DNA of 64,000 nt from Ceratodon purpureus. Lineage: Eukaryota; Streptophyta; Bryopsida; Pseudoditrichales; Ditrichaceae. Below are positions 59,595-64,000 of this stretch, one piece after another. Every line of letters starts with the position of its first letter. Position 1 is the first letter of the stretch. The stretch covers positions 12,123,115 through 12,187,114 of the forward strand of contig CM026424.1 of NCBI GenBank assembly GCA_014871385.1, read 5' to 3'. Under the pieces are notes generated by a model. It was not told where the DNA came from. It did not search any database and saw only the letters and a list, made by a program, of their open reading frames with translations. The translations under genes were made by a program, and so were the position numbers.

Positions 59595-62500
59595 GTAAAA
59601 ACGTTTGCAGAATATTGAATTACAGGTTTTACATTGATTTGTCTTGGTGGACATACTTTTGGGTTTTATATCGTGTGCATAAATTCAGCAATAGTGCGTT
59701 TTTATGTTAAGTATCTAGCAGTAGAGTCTGTCGTGGGAACCCTAATTAACTAGTATTTTTTGGCGGATACTTGAGACAACAATCCCATTATGCAGGGTGC
59801 TCTGTTGGCGCTGGCGCCAGTTTACGGAAATGAAAATTTTGCTTAATTTCTCGCGGGTGATTTTTTTTCACGATGTTATGTTTACAAATATTTGTGAACA
59901 TGGGCGCCCTACTTGGCTGTGCTTCTGTATGTCGGGGATGTGTTGTTCAAATCTTAGTATCAGGAGATGAAGCGAATTTGTTTTTCATATTAAAATCTAA
60001 AGAAACAGTCTGTCTAAAGCTTCGTTGGAAGTGCAAATGCAATGGATGACGTCAGAATTCAATTTGATTAAGAGTTTTGTTTGGTCTTGACCTGATTCGG
60101 TGGTGCAGGGTGTGCTGTCATTTAGAATTCCGGAACATGCATGCTGGCCACCACGGTTAGTTCAAGTTCTAAACCACATCATATTACCTAAGCAAATGTC
60201 CTTTCTTTTATGATACAAATGTAGTGCAACAATCGTGCATCAAAGGGTTGCGTATTCACTTAGCCATTCTTAACTTATTTGTGGTGAAAGGTTGCTTTTG
60301 CTGATTTTCATATTGAGTTTGCTATTTATCTTGGATATTGTTGCGTGTATCGAACAATCCTATGGTGCCATCGGTATGATTCATGGGGAGCGCAAAAATG
60401 TAGTCGACCAATATGCTGACTGAATTATGCGAATGCTAAGACTTGAGGTAAGTCGTACATTCAGATTTTCATATACTTGGTTGTTAGAATAGTTGTTATT
60501 TAGCTTAGTCTGGTTTCACTGGACCGCATGGATAATGAAAATTCAAAAACAGCATATACAGCGTCACTAAGATACATAATTTAATACATAACTAGCATGT
60601 ATCAGATATGTATAAGAAGAGTATTATTCAGACGTCCATGAAACAAAATATTAGGCGGTCACGAAAATCTCACTTAGAGTGCATGTGCTTGATAGTATCG
60701 TTTAGTTATCAAAACCGTAATATTTTAGGATATTGATAGTTTGCCCTAACGCTTGGAATTGCAACAACAGCTGATTAAAAGCTTCGTAGTTCTAGGTAAT
60801 TGTTTACTGCCCGAATATTTGTGAGAATAAAGAATTAAATAACTGGTAGATTGCTATAACAAGTATTGTGAATGGCACTTTAGAACTTGTTAAATAGTTC
60901 TTATGACTCATTTATGATCAAACAGTGCCCTACATGGGATCCAGGTGTTGCCGATTTCCATCCAAAAAATAGAACTGTTCGGATAGTTCTTATGATTTGG
61001 TTTCACGGTGGTTCACCCCAGGGTATATTTGGTGCTAACTGATTATATTAGCAAGGTGCGAATAGTGATCAGGAGGCTAGGCGAGGTCCTGAAAGGTTTG
61101 GATGTCTTTACCATCTTTATCTTTCCTATCAAGAATTAGTTTAGTTCTGTCACATAAATGAATATTTTGGTCCGGGACCGCCATTGTTAGGAACTCAAGG
61201 GTCTGAGCAGACATTTGATTATGTTTTATTAAGATCAACAAGTTTTTCTATAAGTGTGCAGAGAATATTTCCTTCTTATAAGAAGTTGGTGTAACTTGTG
61301 GCAGAAATGAACTTTTTAACATGTATGATACTTGGAATGGTTAAAAAACATTTCATTCTTCTTAGATTTTTGTATTGCTGAGATGATGTGACAGAGAAAG
61401 CGTTCAACGGAATCATGGACTAAATGGACATTCAGGAGGTGCTGAAACCCAGTTCCTTCGTGGTCTTCCAAATTGATTTCAGGGAACATGATGCAATGAT
61501 CTGGGGTTATTTGAGGACCGGCGCCAGCGAGAAGTGAGATAACTCTATTGTATTACATGCCAGGCATCTCTAAGACCATGTCCCTAATCAGTTTAATTTT
61601 CCTTATTTTTGCGAAATCAGATGAGTGGAGGTAGTCAAGAGCACCGTCTGGCGCTGGCGCCGTTCAAGGTCCCTGATAAGTGAAGGCTCGCGCTTCCCGA
61701 AGGGCAAACACGAGGAAGTGCACAATGGAAAAAATGCTAATAGCGAATTAGCGGCTCAACTCATACGAGACGTATGTGATGCCAATCAGGGCAAATTAAT
61801 ATAGATAACCATACTTTAGGCGATTTCGGTTTCGTGCCAATTCGACACATTCTATATTTTATGGTGATTAATTTGTCTGTGTTCATGCCTTCTAGTTTTG
61901 ATGTCTTGTAGTTTGGTTCTTTCAACACTCAATTTTTCATACTCTTGACGAAGGTTTTAATGGAAGTACTTATGCTCTTTTGCAGGTTGCGGGAAGTCAA
62001 CGAGACACTTGAATTGAATATATCTGCAGGTGATGTTAGGTGATAGCGTTAAACTGTGGTATGATAAATTGAGCAGGTAGAATTGAGGCTGTTTTTGCTG
62101 CACTGAAATGATAAGATGGTTTGAGCAAAAGAAGGTCTTTAATACATAACTATTTTCAAAACGTTTTAACTCGACAGCTTGCATTCTCGGAATAATGGAT
62201 CTTTACGTTATAGCGGCTATACTGTGTATGATTCCACAGTGGTTTAATTTCATTTTAAATATCCGAGTGTGAGTTTGGAGAATCTGGATACAGTATAATT
62301 GTCATCAAAATATCACATCGTATGCAATTTGAATTATACGCTGCAGGATTGTAAAAGCTAGGTTATTGAAGTTTGCTCCTTTTTCATGTATGCAAAATCA
62401 CATATTCACGAATGCCTATGCAAACGTTAATTTTGACGGTATCGGTTTCCCATTCTTTAAGTACATTAGTTTCATCCTCCATAAACTTGTAGCAACCGAA

Positions 62501-64000
62501 TTGTTGCAAAGTCTGGATTTTTGGTCTGGTGTTTTGAATTCCACTAGACTCTTGGAAATCGGAGTTAACAATCTTTAGTATTCATTAAGCAAGGACCCAA
62601 GTCAAATTTCAGAAAGGTCATATGTGAACAATGCTTTGAGTTTTTGCGAGTGGCGCAGGCGCCAACCGGAATTCAGATAAGTTCGGTGTGTGGCCCAGGT
62701 GACCAACGGCATTATGACGAGGAGTCTTGAACCTCTGGCCAAATTTTGTTGTGAAGTTAGTATAATTGACATACAAAATATCTGGTATTAGATGAAGATA
62801 TTAGACCCTGGTTATTACTTTATTTTCCACCAATTCTGGTTTATCCATCAGATTTTCCTATTGCACCACTGCACACATTCACCTAATTAATGAACGTCAA
62901 TAAGAAGAATGTTACTGTAGTTTAAAGTAATGCCTTGAGTTGAAATTTAATTTCTTTGTTCAGTTTGATAATACAAAAATACCAATTACAATACAAAACA
63001 AGAGATTTTGTTTAAAGAAGTGTTATGAGAATATCACTCAATCTGTTTCAAAAAAAAAAGGAAAAAAAAAAAAGAATATCACTCAGGGGCCTAAGAGTGG
63101 CGCCGGCGCCATATGAGTAAAAGTCCAAAGAAAGGTCAATGTTTTATATAACAATAATAATAACAGTTACCAATCAGACCACCGACTATAGAACCTTTTT
63201 TGTAGAAAATTAGACACGTCAGGATGAACTAACTGATTAAGCAAATACAATCGTTGCAGAAAAGTGGAGTAACACATTTGATGATGATCCCACTTAATAA
63301 ATGAATGCATTTTTAGCTTATTCATACTATTTTTAACATGAATAAAAAGTATTCTCAAGCTATACTGCTCATTGAGCAACTAAAAGGAAGGAACTGAATG
63401 TTTTTTTTGTTAACTGTGGACACCCGTCTCATTGATCAAGTTAGGTGAGTAGACGACAATTTGATGCAGCTATTGAAATTGCAATCCAACATATTTATGC
63501 ACAGTTTTCTGAGTATAGGACTTGTACTTGATATGATCAGAGGGGCTAAAATGTTCGAATCCGAATTGAAAATGGCTGAGAACTGAAGATGAGGACCTTA
63601 TAATTATTGACAAATTAAACTGTCTGCGTCTGAAGTGCAATTCAAAGAAACGCCATTAATGTAAGAATTCCGTAACAGCGTACTTACTAGAACGCATTAT
63701 ATCAGAGTCATTTGATGCACCAATGTTACCATTATACCAAGCCTTTCCTACTAAATGCCTGCCGCCAAGTTCACCCCAACGAATAGGAAGAAGGACGCAA
63801 ACTGTTCTCGGGCACACAGAGGTGGCTCACAAAGTTTTTCTTGCAATAGTCAGACCAGATTGCAGCAAGCTCAGAAAGGAAGAGCTAGATAGAAGAGTTA
63901 GACCAGATTTACAGAGACGATGGAGGATACTCGTAGTGAGCGATATTTTGCAACTACGATAGGTCTCCCAAACTACGGCTTGGATCCCACCAAAGATTGC
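59595..64000. other. Palindrome-bearing right end, few or no genes
   Basis: Palindromes at 59,806; 61,519 (weak); 61,649; 62,651; and 63,098 show that the marked region resumes and continues toward the window edge. No long open frame is convincing. A 38-codon frame at 61,424-61,537 ends through a palindrome copy (reading RTGASEK) and could be an exon. An ATG-initiated basic 79-codon frame at 63,723-63,962 may be a gene or exon whose continuation lies outside the window. Neither has family support. Confidence 0.5.

Larger units (their letters stand above)
27372..63111. repeat. Dispersed palindrome family TGGCGC-NN-GCGCCA
   Basis: Perfect arms with any two central bases (CG, CA, TG, GG, AG seen) occur at 27,372; 27,560; 30,959; 31,128; 40,577; 40,652; 42,037; 42,614; 47,854; 49,646; 50,142; 59,806; 62,651; 63,098 (first base of each 14-mer). 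Copies with a few changes are at 31,373; 31,518; 34,126; 36,402; 36,800; 37,919; 42,825; 44,473; 44,906; 61,649. Weaker or half copies are at 35,702; 35,952; 48,625; 48,723; 61,519. None was found in 1-27,300 or 50,200-59,800. Flanks mostly do not resemble each other, so most copies did not arise as part of a longer repeat. Conserved arms with a free centre is the pattern expected of a site for a dimeric DNA-binding protein. Twelve fixed bases would be expected about 0.004 times in 64 kb at even composition. Confidence 0.93.

Noticed and set aside
27372..63111. CRISPR-like array
   Set aside because: The repeats are short palindromes at irregular 75-bp to multi-kilobase spacing in a eukaryotic context, with no uniform spacers and no Cas genes.
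27372..63111. Endogenous giant-virus (NCLDV) insertion
   Set aside because: The large genes carry spliceosomal introns, the main enzyme is a MULE transposase, and no capsid, polymerase or other viral core gene was seen.

Overview
The window is nuclear DNA of a land plant. The supporting genes are a class III secretory peroxidase with plant-type GT-AG introns, an F-box/LRR gene, a decayed TIR1/AFB-type auxin-receptor F-box gene, plant-style MITEs and LINE fragments with an RNase H domain. Many genes carry TATA boxes and several have spliceosomal introns whose phases close exactly. The species cannot be named from the sequence. The gene set would suit a bryophyte, lycophyte or fern at least as well as a seed plant, but that is only an impression.

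Layout. 1-5.2 kb: intergenic DNA around a two-exon F-box/LRR gene on the minus strand. 5.2-20.9 kb: gene-poor repeat country with two copies of one RNase H-bearing LINE family (plus strand 10.6-12.4; minus strand 17.0-14.9, with two pieces flipped in place), a 460-bp near-perfect hairpin at 10.1-10.56, and a 510-bp (GA)n/(CT)n strand-switch tract at 13.87-14.39. 20.98-22.78: five-exon peroxidase. 23.76-25.07: broken TIR1/AFB-like gene. 25.95-26.55: a PIF/Harbinger-like MITE with TAA target duplication.

27.3 kb to the right end is different and is the main interest. It holds a cluster of genes that resemble no ordinary plant neighbourhood. First is a nine-exon minus-strand gene (29,839-37,055) for a 1,176-aa nuclear protein with a ParB/sulfiredoxin-like domain (DGNHR motif) near its N-terminus and a circularly permuted, DNA-methyltransferase-like domain at its C-terminus. 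It is divergently transcribed from a 1,461-aa MULE-type DDE transposase with a SWIM zinc finger. Around these lie a coiled-coil RING-like protein, two 178-aa F-box-like paralogues of identical exon structure, and four small unrecognised proteins. Scattered across the same 36 kb, and seen nowhere in the first 27 kb, are about 28 copies of a GC-rich palindrome, TGGCGC-NN-GCGCCA. Fourteen have both arms perfect and the two central bases vary. Copies lie in introns, promoters, intergenic DNA and, in frame, inside the transposase and ParB genes, where they encode (M/V)PAP-type peptides.

My working model (inference) is a very large Mutator-type mobile element, or its remains, that carries its own ParB-like/methyltransferase-like regulator and an array of dispersed palindromic sites analogous to bacterial parS. 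The competing explanation is that the palindromes are E2F-like or other host factor sites. The palindromes stop at 50.2 kb and resume at 59.8 kb. The gap is an extremely AT-rich, gene-empty stretch (about 52.2-58.8 kb), with two TA-flanked MITEs just to its left and a 5'-truncated LINE inside it, and looks like later insertion or decay. The right boundary of the putative element lies beyond the window.
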